A DNA stretch of 34,695 nt from Alphaproteobacteria bacterium (GCA_013203465.1 JABMNR010000203.1:1-34695), one strand, 5' to 3'. Shown: positions 24,577 to 33,905, counted from the first letter of the stretch. The notes: generated by a model not told the origin, from the sequence alone. A program made the numbers and translations.

Positions 24577-25965
24577 TCAGCTCGCCTGTTTCAGCCCCAG
24601 CGCCGCGCCGTTGCGGCGGTGGCGCAGCAGCTCGGCCACCTGGAACGCCAGTTCCAGGGACTGCGACGCGTTCAGGCGCGGATCGCAGTGGGTGTGGTAG
24701 CGATCGGCCAGGGCATGCTCGGTGACCTCGCGGGCGCCGCCGATGCATTCGGTGACGTCCTGGCCGGTCATTTCGAAATGCACGCCGCCGGCATAGGTGC
24801 CCTCGACCTCGTGCACCTCGAAGAAGCCGCGCACCTCGCCGATGATCCGGTCGAACGGCCGGGTCTTGTAGCCGGTGGACGACTTGATCGTGTTGCCATG
24901 CATCGGATCGCACGACCACACCACCGAGCGGCCCTCGCGCTCCACGGCGCGGATCAGCTTCGGCAGACCTTCACGCACTTGGTCGGAGCCAAACCGGGCG
25001 ATCAGGGTCAGCCGCCCCGGGTCGTTCGACGGGTTGAGGATATCGATCAATCGGATCAGCTCGTCCGGCTCCAAGCTCGGTCCGCACTTCAAGCCGATCG
25101 GGTTGCGAATTCCCCGGAAGTACTCGACATGGGCGCCATCCGGCTGGCGGGTACGGTCGCCGATCCAGACCATGTGGGCGGCGGTGTTGAACCACCCCTT
25201 GTCGTCGGTGATGGTGTCCCGCCGGGTCAGCGTCTCATCGTAACCAAGAAGCAACGTCTCGTGGCTGGTGTAGAACTCGGTCTCGCGCAACTGCTGGACG
25301 TTGTCCGGCGAAATGCCGCAGGCGCGCATGAACGCCAGGCATTCGTCGATGCGATTGGCGACTTGCTCGAACTTCTCACCCTCCGGGCTGTCGGCGACGA
25401 AATCCAGCGTCCAGCGATGGATCTCCTCCAGATTGGCGAAGCCGCCCTGAGCGAAGGCGCGCAGCAGGTTCAGCGTTGCCGCCGATTGGTTGTAGACACG
25501 GAGCAGACGATCCGGATCCGGCACCCGATCCTGCGGCGTGAAGTCCATGCCATTGACCATATCGCCACGGTAGCTCGGCAGCTCGACGCCATCGATCACC
25601 TCGGTCGGCGAGGAACGCGGCTTGGCGAACTGCCCCGCCATCCGCCCGACCTTCACCACCGGGCACGCCGCGCCGAAGGTCAGCACCACCGCCATTTGCA
25701 GCAACACCTTGAAGGTATCGCGAATGTTGTTGGGCGAAAACTCGGCGAAACTCTCGGCGCAATCACCGCCTTGCAGCAAGAACGCCTTTCCGGCCGCCAC
25801 CTGGGCCAACTCGGCGCGCAACCGCAGAGCTTCACCGGCGAACACCAAGGGCGGAAAACTCCGCAGCGTGCCTTCGACTTCGGCGACCCGGGCGGCGTCC
25901 GGATACTCCGGCACCTGACGGATCGGCTTGGTGCGCCAGCTTGTCGGGCTCCACTCGGCGGTCAT
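24577..25965 (-). CDS. Class II 3-deoxy-7-phosphoheptulonate (DAHP) synthase
   Basis: This 462-residue enzyme condenses PEP and erythrose-4-phosphate in the first step of the shikimate pathway. It is the class II (plant/mycobacterial) type, unrelated in length to E. coli AroF/G/H. Signatures run in order: [15 protein letters not shown] with the metal-binding Cys, [33 protein letters not shown]-like [33 protein letters not shown] with metal-ligand His, [15 protein letters not shown] with ligand Glu, and [16 protein letters not shown] with ligand Asp. The start at 25965 has AAGGAGG six bases before it; the frame extends to 26094 without family similarity. It is a single transcription unit divergent from the cupin gene. 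Regulation by aromatic amino acids is known in the class, but its sites cannot be confirmed here. Confidence 0.97.
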   Translation of the reverse strand: MTAEWSPTSWRTKPIRQVPEYPDAARVAEVEGTLRSFPPLVFAGEALRLRAELAQVAAGKAFLLQGGDCAESFAEFSPNNIRDTFKVLLQMAVVLTFGAACPVVKVGRMAGQFAKPRSSPTEVIDGVELPSYRGDMVNGMDFTPQDRVPDPDRLLRVYNQSAATLNLLRAFAQGGFANLEEIHRWTLDFVADSPEGEKFEQVANRIDECLAFMRACGISPDNVQQLRETEFYTSHETLLLGYDETLTRRDTITDDKGWFNTAAHMVWIGDRTRQPDGAHVEYFRGIRNPIGLKCGPSLEPDELIRLIDILNPSNDPGRLTLIARFGSDQVREGLPKLIRAVEREGRSVVWSCDPMHGNTIKSSTGYKTRPFDRIIGEVRGFFEVHEVEGTYAGGVHFEMTGQDVTECIGGAREVTEHALADRYHTHCDPRLNASQSLELAFQVAELLRHRRNGAALGLKQAS

Positions 25966-26124
25966 GATCCCCTCCTTCGGGGTCTTGCATGGGTCATCTT
26001 GCGCGGTTCTAGCAGCCGAATTCGCTGTCTTCCAGCCGATTCGGCCTTCTTCGCGACGATGCGCCATATTGCACTGCACCAGATCGCAGGGCATCCTGCA
26101 ACGTCATTGCTTGGGGAGAGCATC

Positions 26125-26430
26125 ATGACCGACACCCATCCGCCAGCCCAGGCGACGCTCCAGGTCGAGGACGAACGCGTGCGCGTCACCGAGTGGCGCT
26201 TTCCGCCGGGCTCCGCCACCGGCTGGCATCGGCACGCCATGCCCTACGTCGTGGTGCCGATCGCCGGTGGTCGGCTGCGCATGGATCAACCCGATGGCAG
26301 CGCCATCGAATCCATACTAGAATTTGGCAAGCCTTACTCGCGGCCCGAGGGGGTCGAACACAACGTGGTCAACATCGACGACCACGAGGTCGCGTTCATC
26401 GAGGTTGAGCTGAAGTCCTCCGCGTTGTAG
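26125..26430 (+). CDS. Small single-domain cupin
   Basis: This 101-residue protein is a minimal cupin beta-barrel. Cupin motif 1 is GSATGWHRHAMPYVVVPIAGG, with metal-ligand His 36 and His 38 and Tyr/Val in place of the usual Glu. Motif 2 is PEGVEHNVVNIDDHE, providing the last His. Both suggest a metal-binding fold; whether it is an enzyme (dioxygenase, isomerase) or a binding protein is unknown. The ATG at 26125 has GGGGAG nine bases upstream; the open frame extends far into the antisense of the DAHP synthase gene but that part is not coding. It is convergent with gor, with 20 bases between. Confidence 0.85.
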   Translation: MTDTHPPAQATLQVEDERVRVTEWRFPPGSATGWHRHAMPYVVVPIAGGRLRMDQPDGSAIESILEFGKPYSRPEGVEHNVVNIDDHEVAFIEVELKSSAL

Positions 26431-26450
26431 CCGGGCCGCGATGGCAATGC

Positions 26451-27830
26451 TCATTCGGCGGCGGCGCGTTCCTCGGGTTCCGGCCGTTTCTCGCGCATGG
26501 TGACGAACTCCTCGGCCGCCGTCGGGTGAATGCCGATGGTGCGGTCGAAGTCGGCCTTGGTGGCGCCCATCTTCACCGCGATCGCCACGCCTTGGATGAT
26601 CTCGGCGCTGTCGACGCCAACCATATGGGCGCCAACCACCTTCTGGCTTGCCCGGTCGACGATCAGCTTCATCATCCCGCGCTCGGTGTTTTCGGTCATG
26701 GTGTATTTCATCGGCCGGAAGCCGGAGATATAGACGTCCAGCGCGCCGTATTTCTTCTCGGCATCGGCCTCGCTGAGACCGACCGAGCCGATCGGCGGCT
26801 GGCTGAACACAGCGCTGGGCACATTTTCATGATCGGGGCTGGTCGGGTTGTTGTTGAACTCGGTCTCGGCGAAGGCCTGTCCTTCGGCCAACGCCACCGG
26901 GGTCAGATTGATCCGGTCGGTGACGTCGCCAATCGCCCAGATCGACGGCACCGAGCTGCGTGACCATTCGTCCACCTTGACCGCGCCGGTCGCCGTCAAC
27001 GCGACACCCGCCTCAACCAGCCCTATTCCCTTGGTGTTCGGGCGCCGGCCGGTGGCGTACATCACGGCGTCGACCTCCAGCACCTCGCCGTCGGTCAGGT
27101 GTACCAGGATGCAGTTGGCGGCTTTCTCGATGCGCGACGGCAAGGTCTCGGCGTGCAGGTGGATGCCTTTCTTCTCGATCTCCAGGTTCAACGCCTCGCG
27201 CACGTCCTCGTCGAAACCACGCAGCACCTTGTCGGCGCGGAAGATCAGGTGGGTCTCGCTGCCATAGCCATGGAAAATGCCGACGAACTCGACCGCGATG
27301 TAGCCGGAACCGACGACGGCGATCCGTTGCGGCCGCTCGGGCAGCTCCAACGCCTCGTTCGAGGTGATGGCGTGCTCGATCCCCGGCACGTCGGGCAGGC
27401 TCGGCCAGCCGCCGGTGGCGACCAGAATCCGTTCGGTGGTGTAGCGTTTGCTCGCGACCTCCACGGTGTGCGGATCGGCCACCACGCCGCGACCGTCCAA
27501 CACATCGTTGCCCGCACCACTGAGCAAATTCATGTAGATGCCGTGCAACCGGTCGAGTTCCCTCTCCTTGGCGGCGATCAGCGCCTTCCAGTCGTGGCGC
27601 ACGCCCTCGACCGACCAGCCGTAGCCGCGCATGTCCTCGATCTCGTCCGGCAGGTGCGAGCCGTAGACCAACAGCTTTTTCGGCACGCAGCCGCGCAGCA
27701 CGCAGGTGCCGCCGACCCGCAGTTCCTCCACCACGGCGACCTTGGCGCCATAGCGCCCGGCCAACCGCGAGGCCCGGACACCGCCCGAGCCGCCGCCGAT
27801 GGTGATCAGGTCATAATCGTACTGCGCCAT
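26451..27830 (-). CDS. gor: Glutathione-disulfide reductase
   Basis: This 459-residue FAD enzyme reduces oxidised glutathione with NADPH to keep the thiol pool reduced. It has the N-terminal FAD-binding ITIGGGSGGVRASR, the redox pair GGTCVLRGCVPKK (Cys 43 and 48), the NADPH-binding VVGSGYIAVEFVGI, YATGRRPNT, the FAD-contacting AIGDVTDRINLTPVA, and the C-terminal catalytic IHPTAAEEFVTMR His-Glu pair. The start at 27830 has AGGAGG seven bases upstream; the frame runs on to 27881. It is of the plant/bacterial form rather than mercuric reductase or lipoamide dehydrogenase, based on TCVLRGCVPKK. It connects functionally to grxD through glutathione but lies in a different region. Confidence 0.95.
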   Translation of the reverse strand: MAQYDYDLITIGGGSGGVRASRLAGRYGAKVAVVEELRVGGTCVLRGCVPKKLLVYGSHLPDEIEDMRGYGWSVEGVRHDWKALIAAKERELDRLHGIYMNLLSGAGNDVLDGRGVVADPHTVEVASKRYTTERILVATGGWPSLPDVPGIEHAITSNEALELPERPQRIAVVGSGYIAVEFVGIFHGYGSETHLIFRADKVLRGFDEDVREALNLEIEKKGIHLHAETLPSRIEKAANCILVHLTDGEVLEVDAVMYATGRRPNTKGIGLVEAGVALTATGAVKVDEWSRSSVPSIWAIGDVTDRINLTPVALAEGQAFAETEFNNNPTSPDHENVPSAVFSQPPIGSVGLSEADAEKKYGALDVYISGFRPMKYTMTENTERGMMKLIVDRASQKVVGAHMVGVDSAEIIQGVAIAVKMGATKADFDRTIGIHPTAAEEFVTMREKRPEPEERAAAE

Positions 27831-27964
27831 GATCGGCCTCCTGGTGAACACTCCGTCGGACATAATGCGCCGGCCGCCCAATCGGTACCACGGCGGCGTT
27901 CACACACCGATGCCGGGATGGAACGGACGCGGACGGACGCCCGATCACCCGAGAGAAACGACAA

Positions 27965-27987
27965 CGGCGGCCTCGTCACGGCCGCCG
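27965..27987 (-). terminator. Hairpin terminator after gabD
   Basis: CGGCGGCC (27965-27972) and GGCCGCCG (27980-27987) form an 8-bp GC stem with a 7-base loop. On the minus strand it is followed by TTGTCGTTTCTC, a moderately T-rich run. It lies 40 bases past the gabD stop and before the gor leader, consistent with separating the two same-strand genes. Confidence 0.6.
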
Positions 27988-28026
27988 CGGCCTTACTCAG
28001 CCGACTACGTTGAAAAGACCCGTCCC

Positions 28027-29505
28027 TCACGCCATCCCGAGGCCGCCCATGAGGATGTATTTGACCTCGACGAACTCCTCGGTGCCATATTTCGAGCCCT
28101 CGCGGCCGAGGCCGGATTCCTTCATGCCGCCGAACGGCGCCACCTCGGTCGAGATCACCCCCTCGTTCACGCCGACCATGCCGTATTCCAGCGCCTCGGC
28201 GACCCGCCAGACTCGGCCTAGGTCGCGGGCGTAGAAATACGACGCCAGCCCGTACTCGGTGTCGTTGGCGAGGCGGATCACCTCGTCCTCGTCCTTGAAG
28301 CGGAACAGCGGCGCCACCGGGCCGAAGGTCTCCTCGCGGAAGATCTTCATGTCCGGCGTCGCCCCGGTCAGCACCGTCGGCTTATAGAAGTTCGGCCCCA
28401 TGGACGTCAGCCGCTGACCGCCAAGGGCCACCTTGGCGCCCTTGCCGACCGCGTCCTGGACATGCTCCTCCACCTTGTCGACGGCCGAACCCTCGATCAG
28501 CGGGCCGAGCAGCACGCCGTCCTCGAAGCCCCCGCCCTGTTTCATTTTGGAGACCGCCTCGGACAGCGCCTCGGAGAACGCATCGTAGATGCCGTCCTGC
28601 ACGAAGATGCGGTTGGCGCACACACAGGTCTGGCCGGTGTTGCGGAACTTCGACAGGATCGTGCCCTGGACCGCCGCATCCAGATCGGCGTCGTCGAAGA
28701 TGATCATCGGCGCGTTGCCGCCCAGCTCCAGGCTGACTTTTTTCACCGTGCTGGCGGCCTGGGCCATGAGCATCTTGCCGATCGGCGTCGAGCCGGTGAA
28801 GCCGAGCTTGCGCACCAGCGGGTTGGTGGCCAGCTCAGTACCGATGGCCGACGCGCTGTTGCCGATGACGATGTTGACCACCCCCGGCGGCATCCCGGCC
28901 CGTTCGGCCAACTCGGCCAGCGCCAGCGCCGAAAACGGCGTCATCTTGGCCGGCTTGATCACCACCGGACAGCCGACCGCCAGGGCCGGCGCGCATTTGC
29001 GGGTGATCATCGAGTTCGGGAAGTTCCACGGGGTGATGGCGCCGACCACGCCGATCGGTTGCTTGATGACCAAGATCCGCTTGCCCGGCAGATGGTTCGG
29101 GATGATGTCGCCGTAAACCCGCTTGGCCTCCTCGGCGAACCACTCGACGAAGGACGCGCCGTAGGCGATCTCGCCCTTGGCCTCGGCCAGCGGCTTGCCC
29201 TGCTCGGCGGTCATGATGGCGCCGAGGTCGTCCTGGTTGGCCATCATCAGATCGAACCACTTGCGCAGGATCGCTGAACGCTCCTTGCCGGTTTTCGCCC
29301 GCCAGCCGGGCCACGCGGCGTTCGCCGCCTCGATCGCTCGCCGGGTTTCGGCCGCACCCTGGTCCGGCACCGTGCCGATTATCTTGCCGGTGGCCGGGTC
29401 TTCGACCTTCACGGTGCCGCCGTTGTCGGCATCGACCCACTGGCCGTTCACATAGGCTTGTTGCCGGAATAGGCTCGGGTCCTTCAGGCGGCTCGCGAGA
29501 TCCAT
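28027..29505 (-). CDS. gabD: Succinate-semialdehyde dehydrogenase, NAD(P)+
   Basis: This 492-residue aldehyde dehydrogenase superfamily member is closest to GabD, which oxidises succinate semialdehyde from GABA breakdown to succinate. The sequence shows ITPWNFPNSMITRK, the cofactor-binding Lys 184 (VIKPAKMTP), the FTGSTPIGK cofactor turn, the general base Glu 260 in SLELGGNAPMI, and the nucleophile Cys 294 in GQTCVCANR. The second Cys two residues on (296) is conserved in GabD and can form a redox-sensitive disulfide. EETFGPVAPLF and FGGMKESGLGREGSKYG also fit. GGGAGGAC precedes the ATG. No GABA transaminase is present, and glutarate semialdehyde or another aldehyde is possible. Confidence 0.92.
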   Translation of the reverse strand: MDLASRLKDPSLFRQQAYVNGQWVDADNGGTVKVEDPATGKIIGTVPDQGAAETRRAIEAANAAWPGWRAKTGKERSAILRKWFDLMMANQDDLGAIMTAEQGKPLAEAKGEIAYGASFVEWFAEEAKRVYGDIIPNHLPGKRILVIKQPIGVVGAITPWNFPNSMITRKCAPALAVGCPVVIKPAKMTPFSALALAELAERAGMPPGVVNIVIGNSASAIGTELATNPLVRKLGFTGSTPIGKMLMAQAASTVKKVSLELGGNAPMIIFDDADLDAAVQGTILSKFRNTGQTCVCANRIFVQDGIYDAFSEALSEAVSKMKQGGGFEDGVLLGPLIEGSAVDKVEEHVQDAVGKGAKVALGGQRLTSMGPNFYKPTVLTGATPDMKIFREETFGPVAPLFRFKDEDEVIRLANDTEYGLASYFYARDLGRVWRVAEALEYGMVGVNEGVISTEVAPFGGMKESGLGREGSKYGTEEFVEVKYILMGGLGMA

Positions 29506-29585
29506 GATGTCCTCCCAGGGGGCGTGCGTTATCGCGTTGACGCTACTATAGGAGCCGCATCGGCTAAGAAAAGGGTGGCAGCGCC

Positions 29586-30110
29586 GTGACCGTCACGATC
29601 CGTAAATTCGCACCGGATGACTGGCCGCTTTACCGCGCGATCCGCCTGGAGGCGTTGCAGCGGGAGCCGCAGGTCTACGGCACCGGGCTGCATCAGGCGC
29701 GGGCATACACCGACGATGACTGGCGACAGCGGCTGGTCAACCCCGACGCCGGAACCTTCGGCGCCCTGGATGGTGATGCGGCAATCGGCATGGCCGGTTG
29801 GTTCCTGGCACCAGGCGCCAATCAGCGACACCAAGCGTCCGTGATCGGTGTCTACGTGCGTGACGGGTATCGCGGCCGGGCGATCGGCCGTCGGCTGGTC
29901 GAGGCCACCGTCGCCGACGCCGAGACCCGCGCCGAAGACGTCAACCTCCACGTCGCCACCACGAACGAACCGGCGCGGCGGCTTTACGAGACGCTTGGCT
30001 TTCGCGTGGTGGCGACACTGCCACGCGCGCTTAAATACGCGGGGACGTATTACGACGAGCACTTGATGGTGCGTGAAGCCCGCCCGCGCGACCAACCTGT
30101 CAACGACTGA
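29586..30110 (+). CDS. GNAT-family N-acetyltransferase
   Basis: This 174-residue protein has the Gcn5-related acetyltransferase fold. The N-terminal strand (TIRKFAPDDWPLYRAIRLEAL) is typical, and the acetyl-CoA signature V-R-D-G-Y-R-G-R-A-I-G-R-R-L (motif A, about residues 91-104) provides the pyrophosphate-binding loop. NLHVATTNEPARRLYETLGFRVV is motif B and gives the classic NxxArrlYekxGF pattern. The start is a GTG at 29586. Substrate specificity cannot be read; members acetylate amino groups of small molecules, antibiotics or proteins. Its end overlaps the convergent secreted-protein gene by 11 bp. Confidence 0.92.
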   Translation: MTVTIRKFAPDDWPLYRAIRLEALQREPQVYGTGLHQARAYTDDDWRQRLVNPDAGTFGALDGDAAIGMAGWFLAPGANQRHQASVIGVYVRDGYRGRAIGRRLVEATVADAETRAEDVNLHVATTNEPARRLYETLGFRVVATLPRALKYAGTYYDEHLMVREARPRDQPVND

Positions 30111-30447
30111 CCCCGGGTACGATGCAGTCCCCAGTCGTGTACATGGTCCGGACCTGGGTCACGACGCCCAAGTCAATGACCAAGCTACCCCTGCAGTCGT
30201 TGAACGCCACCCAACCGGTGTAGCTCTGCACCGAGCGGTTCCGACCGGCGCCCAGATCGGGCGCTAGGTAGATCGACTTGATCCGGCTGCGATCAATACC
30301 GAGATCATTAATCACCGCCTCCACTTTGGCGTTGGCTTCATCGATCGGCGCGGCGCTGACGGAAGTGGCGGTGACCGTGATCAACCCCATGGTCAAGGTC
30401 GCGGCCAAGGTCATGGCCAAGGTCAAGGCAAGAATGGAAAGGCGCAT
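30100..30447 (-). CDS. Small secreted protein with two cysteines, unknown function
   Basis: This 115-residue protein has a classical signal peptide: Met-Arg, a hydrophobic core of Leu/Ala/Thr/Met, and a likely cleavage at VSA-AP near residue 33. The mature portion, about 83 residues, starts with a helix (IDEANAKVEAVINDLG), followed by predicted strands and two Cys (FNDCRGSL, TTGDCIVPG) that could form a disulfide in the periplasm. No family is recognised. GGGAGGAC precedes the ATG at 30447, so the gene is probably real. Its stop overlaps the GNAT gene on the other strand by 11 bp. The signal-peptide region is coded by a tandem hexamer (see the repeat at 30391). Confidence 0.78.
   Translation of the reverse strand: MRLSILALTLAMTLAATLTMGLITVTATSVSAAPIDEANAKVEAVINDLGIDRSRIKSIYLAPDLGAGRNRSVQSYTGWVAFNDCRGSLVIDLGVVTQVRTMYTTGDCIVPGVSR
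30391..30432. repeat. Tandem hexamer repeat in signal-peptide coding sequence
   Basis: Seven consecutive six-base units close to GGYCAA (GGTCAA, GGTCGC, GGCCAA, GGTCAT, GGCCAA, GGTCAA, GGCAAG) lie inside the gene for the small secreted protein. On the minus strand each unit gives a two-residue Leu/Thr/Ala/Met pattern, so the hydrophobic core could lengthen or shorten in frame by slippage. Confidence 0.6.
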
Positions 30448-30559
30448 GCTGTCCTCCCTGAAATAACGCGCTGATCCGATCAGCAGGACGTGGTCGTTGC
30501 GCCCGCTCATTACCCATCACAAGGCGGCGAGCAGTTGATCCCGACCACCGGATCAACCA

Positions 30560-32380
30560 TCACTCCACCGTCACGCTCTTCGCCAGGTTGCGCGGTTGAT
30601 CGGCATCGGTGCCTTTCTCGACCGCCGCCAGATAGGCGAGAATCTGCACCGGCAGCGCGTAAAGGATCGGGCTGACCACCGGGTCGACCGCCGGCAGCAC
30701 GACCACGTGATCCGCCCCCTCGCCCAGCCGCGCCGCACCATCGGGGTCGGTCAGCAGGATCACCCGCCCGCCGCGCGCCCGCACCTCGGCCATGTTGGAG
30801 GCGGTTTTCTCGAACCAGCCGTCGCTGGGAGCGACGATCACCACCGGCACATGCTCGTCGATCAGCGCGATCGGCCCATGCTTCATCTCGCCGGCGGCAT
30901 AGCCCTCGGCATGGATGTAGGTGATTTCCTTGAGCTTGAGCGCGCCCTCCAACGCGATCGGGTAGGACAGGCCACGGCCGAGATACAACACGTCCCGCGC
31001 CCGTGACAGCTCTTGGGCGATCGGATGGAAACGGTCGTCGTCGTGCAGCACCTCGCCGGCCCGCGCCGGCAGGGCGGCCAACGCCTCCCGTAGCGCCGTC
31101 ACCCGAGCCGCCGGCAAGTGCCCGCGCACCTCGCCCAACGCCACCGCCAGCGCGCAGAACGCCGTGAGCTGGGCGGTGAACGCCTTGGTCGAGGCGACGC
31201 CGAATTCCGGGCCGGCACGGGTCAACAGCACGCCGTCGGCCTCCCGCGCGATCGTGCTTTCCGGCACGTTGACCAGCGCCAGCACCTTTTGCCCCAACGC
31301 CTTGGCGTGGCGCAGCGCCATCAGGGTGTCCAGGCTTTCGCCCGATTGCGAGACGGCGATCGCCACCCCGTCCTTGGGCAGCACCGCGTCACGATCCCGG
31401 AACTCCGAGGCTAACTCGACCTCGCACGGGACACCGGCCAGGGATTCAAACCAATACCGCGCGGTCAGCCCAGCATAATAGCTGGTGCCCGCCGCCAGCA
31501 CGGTGATCTTGCTCACATTGGGCGCGTCAAGCGGCGATGGCAGTGTCGACGTGCCAGTGCCCGGATCGATTACCGCGTGCAGGGTATGGGCGATCGCCTC
31601 GGGCTGATCGTGGATCTCCTTCTCCATGAAGTGCCGGTAGTTGCCCTTGCCGATCAAGGCGCCGGAGATTGAGGACACCCGCTCCGGTCGCTTGACTGGC
31701 GCGCCATCTTCCTGGAACACGCTGGTTCCTGTCCGCCGCACCACCGCCCAGTCACCATCTTCCAGATAGATGATCCGCCGGGTCAGCGGCGCCATCGCCG
31801 TGGCGTCGGAGCCGACAAACGCCTCGCCCTCGCCCAGCCCGATCGCCAGCGGCGAGGCCCGCCGGGCGGCCAGCAGCAAATCCTCCTCGCCCTCGATCAG
31901 CACGACGAAGGCGAACGCCCCACGCAGCCGGGGCATCACCGCCGCCATCGCCTCCTCCGGACGACGGCCGGCGGCGATCGCGCGATCCAGCAGATGCGCC
32001 ACCACCTCGGTGTCGGTGGCGCTGTCGAAGCGGACGCCCTCGGCGATCAGCACCTCTTTCAGGGCCGCGTGGTTCTCGATGATGCCGTTGTGCACCACGG
32101 CGACCCGGCCGGCGACGTGCGGATGGGCGTTGGCCTCGGTCGGCGGACCATGGGTCGCCCAGCGGGTATGACCGATACCGCTGACCCCGGCCAACGGATG
32201 GGCATCCAACACCGCCTCCAACGCCGCGATCTTGCCGGCGGCTCGACGGCGATCCAACCCGCCGTTCACCAGCGTGGCGATACCGGCACTGTCATAGCCG
32301 CGGTATTCCAGCCGCTTCAGCGCGTCCAGCATCAGCGGGGCGGCGGGACGATCGGTCAACACGCCAATGATACCGCACAT
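30560..32380 (-). CDS. glmS: Glutamine-fructose-6-phosphate aminotransferase (isomerizing)
   Basis: This 606-residue enzyme makes glucosamine-6-phosphate from fructose-6-phosphate and glutamine, the first committed step to UDP-GlcNAc for peptidoglycan and lipopolysaccharide. Mature Cys 2 (CGIIGVL) is the Ntn-hydrolase nucleophile, with HTRWATHG and VVHNGIIEN in the glutaminase domain. Two SIS domains follow (AGTSYYAG, AVSQSGESLDTL, LGRGLSYPIALEGALKLKE) and the C terminus ends in the invariant LAKSVTVE. Start lies three bases past the glmU stop, with AGAGGAC inside the glmU 3' end as ribosome site, so translation is coupled. No glmS ribozyme leader is present, as expected outside Gram-positives. 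Confidence 0.98.
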   Translation of the reverse strand: MCGIIGVLTDRPAAPLMLDALKRLEYRGYDSAGIATLVNGGLDRRRAAGKIAALEAVLDAHPLAGVSGIGHTRWATHGPPTEANAHPHVAGRVAVVHNGIIENHAALKEVLIAEGVRFDSATDTEVVAHLLDRAIAAGRRPEEAMAAVMPRLRGAFAFVVLIEGEEDLLLAARRASPLAIGLGEGEAFVGSDATAMAPLTRRIIYLEDGDWAVVRRTGTSVFQEDGAPVKRPERVSSISGALIGKGNYRHFMEKEIHDQPEAIAHTLHAVIDPGTGTSTLPSPLDAPNVSKITVLAAGTSYYAGLTARYWFESLAGVPCEVELASEFRDRDAVLPKDGVAIAVSQSGESLDTLMALRHAKALGQKVLALVNVPESTIAREADGVLLTRAGPEFGVASTKAFTAQLTAFCALAVALGEVRGHLPAARVTALREALAALPARAGEVLHDDDRFHPIAQELSRARDVLYLGRGLSYPIALEGALKLKEITYIHAEGYAAGEMKHGPIALIDEHVPVVIVAPSDGWFEKTASNMAEVRARGGRVILLTDPDGAARLGEGADHVVVLPAVDPVVSPILYALPVQILAYLAAVEKGTDADQPRNLAKSVTVE

Positions 32381-32383
32381 GGC

Positions 32384-33745
32384 TCAGTCCTCTGTCTTGT
32401 TACCGGCCGTCCGCCGCGCCCGGAAGCGGATGGCGCCGCCGGGCAGCACCCGTGCCTCGGCACGTACCACGGCGACCGCGTCGGCGGGCACGTCGGTGGT
32501 CACCGTCGAACCGGCGCCGATGATCGCGCCGTCGGCGATTGTCACCGGAGCGATCAGCGCACTGTTCGAGCCGACGAACACCCCGGCGCCGATATCGGTC
32601 CGGTGCTTGGCGAAGCCGTCGTAGTTGCAGGTGATGGTTCCCGCGCCGATGTTGGCGCCGGCGCCGACCCGCGCGTCGCCGATATAGCTCAAATGATTGA
32701 CCTTGGCGCCGGCCTCCAAGGTCGCGGCCTTGACCTCGACGAAGTTGCCGACCCGCGCGTCCTGGCCGATTTCCGCCCCGGGACGCAGCCGGGCATAAGG
32801 GCCAATGACCGCGCCGGACGCCACCCGGGCGCCCTCCAGATGGCTGAACGCACGGATCTCGACCCCATCCTCGACCACCACGCCGGGGCCGAACACCACA
32901 TGCGGCTGTACCGTCACGTCGCGGCCAAGCCGGGTATCGTGGGACAGAAACACCGTCTCCGGTGCGATCAACGTGGCCCCTCCCTCCATCGCCGCGCGCC
33001 GGAGCCGCGCCTGCATCGCCGCTTCGGCCCGGGCGAGGCCGGCGCGGGCATCCACGCCCAAGGTCTCGATCGGATCACAGGTGATCACGGCACAGCCGCG
33101 GCCTTGTTCCCGAGCGATGCCGACAAGATCGGTCAGGTAGTACTCGCCCTTGGTGTTGCTGTTCTCAAGTCGATCCAAATACGCGAACAGAACCGCGGCA
33201 TCGATCGCCATCACCCCGCCGTTGCACAACCGGATCGCGCGCTCGGCCGGTCCCGCGTCACGTGCCTCGACAATGCGCTCCAGACCGCCGCCCGGGCCGG
33301 TGACCAGACGGCCGTAGAGCGCCGGATCCTTCGGCTCGAACCCCAACACGCACACCGCCGGATCACCGGCACCACGCCGCGTCTCGATCAGTTGGGCAAG
33401 GGTTGCAGGGGTGATCATCGGGGTGTCGCCGAACAGCACCAGCACCGTCCCGCCATCCCGGCACCACCCCTCCAGGCTTCCCCGCGCGGCCTTGACCGCA
33501 TCACCGGTGCCCAAGGTCTCATGCTGGATCGCCGAGCCGGCGCGGGATAGCACCGTCTGCCGCACCGTATCCTGGTCCGGGGCGGTGACCACCACGATCG
33601 GATCGACCCCGAGCGGGCCCAGCGCATCGAGCACCCAATCGATCATCCGTTTACCGGCCACGGCATGCAGCACCTTTGACCGGTCGGATTTCATACGGGT
33701 TCCCTTGCCAGCGGCCAGTACCACGGCGGCGAGGCGATCGCTCAT
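32384..33745 (-). CDS. glmU: Bifunctional UDP-GlcNAc pyrophosphorylase / GlcN-1-P acetyltransferase
   Basis: This 453-residue trimeric enzyme acetylates glucosamine-1-phosphate and then uridylylates it to UDP-GlcNAc. The N-terminal Rossmann-like domain has LAAGKGTRMKSDRSKVLH and LFGDTPM for UTP and metal binding, and VAREQGRG and NGGVMAID farther on. From about residue 250 a left-handed beta-helix of hexapeptide repeats follows (VSL/DV/TVQP, GARVASGAVIGPYARLRPG), with NFVEVK, NHLSYIGDA, GAGTITCNYDG and FVGSNSALIAPV forming the acetyltransferase site. AAGGAG lies nine bases before the ATG. It is first in the glmU-glmS pair, which makes substrate and product of adjacent steps. GlmM is not in the window. 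Confidence 0.98.
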   Translation of the reverse strand: MSDRLAAVVLAAGKGTRMKSDRSKVLHAVAGKRMIDWVLDALGPLGVDPIVVVTAPDQDTVRQTVLSRAGSAIQHETLGTGDAVKAARGSLEGWCRDGGTVLVLFGDTPMITPATLAQLIETRRGAGDPAVCVLGFEPKDPALYGRLVTGPGGGLERIVEARDAGPAERAIRLCNGGVMAIDAAVLFAYLDRLENSNTKGEYYLTDLVGIAREQGRGCAVITCDPIETLGVDARAGLARAEAAMQARLRRAAMEGGATLIAPETVFLSHDTRLGRDVTVQPHVVFGPGVVVEDGVEIRAFSHLEGARVASGAVIGPYARLRPGAEIGQDARVGNFVEVKAATLEAGAKVNHLSYIGDARVGAGANIGAGTITCNYDGFAKHRTDIGAGVFVGSNSALIAPVTIADGAIIGAGSTVTTDVPADAVAVVRAEARVLPGGAIRFRARRTAGNKTED

Positions 33746-33827
33746 TCCGGAACTCTCCTTAGTCGTTTGAAATCGGCTGCGACGATGCCACGACCGACCC
33801 GTTCGGCGAAGACACGTTTTACAACGA

Positions 33828-33835
33828 AGTATAAC
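33828..33835. promoter_or_regulatory. Possible overlapping -10 elements of divergent glmU and gph promoters
   Basis: In the 160-bp gap between the divergent starts, AGTATAAC can be read as TATAAC on the plus strand (toward gph, 70 bp to the start) and as TATACT on the minus strand (toward glmU, 83 bp to the start). No convincing -35 is seen at the usual distance on either strand. Confidence 0.3.
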
Positions 33836-33905
33836 GGCGCCACGACGGCGATGTCGCCACCGTCAAGCTCTTGCCGCTGGCCCGCGAGCCGCCTATGCAT
33901 GGGCG

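Noticed and set aside
24619-26124. Upstream part of the plus-strand frame containing the cupin
   Set aside because: It is antisense to the DAHP synthase gene. Cupin similarity and the ribosome site begin only at 26125.
32381-32400. glmS ribozyme or leader riboswitch
   Set aside because: glmS begins three bases after glmU, leaving no room for the ribozyme, which is typical of Firmicutes.
31994-33550. 518-codon plus-strand frame opposite glmU and glmS
   Set aside because: It is a GC-bias shadow; both minus-strand genes are intact and conserved.
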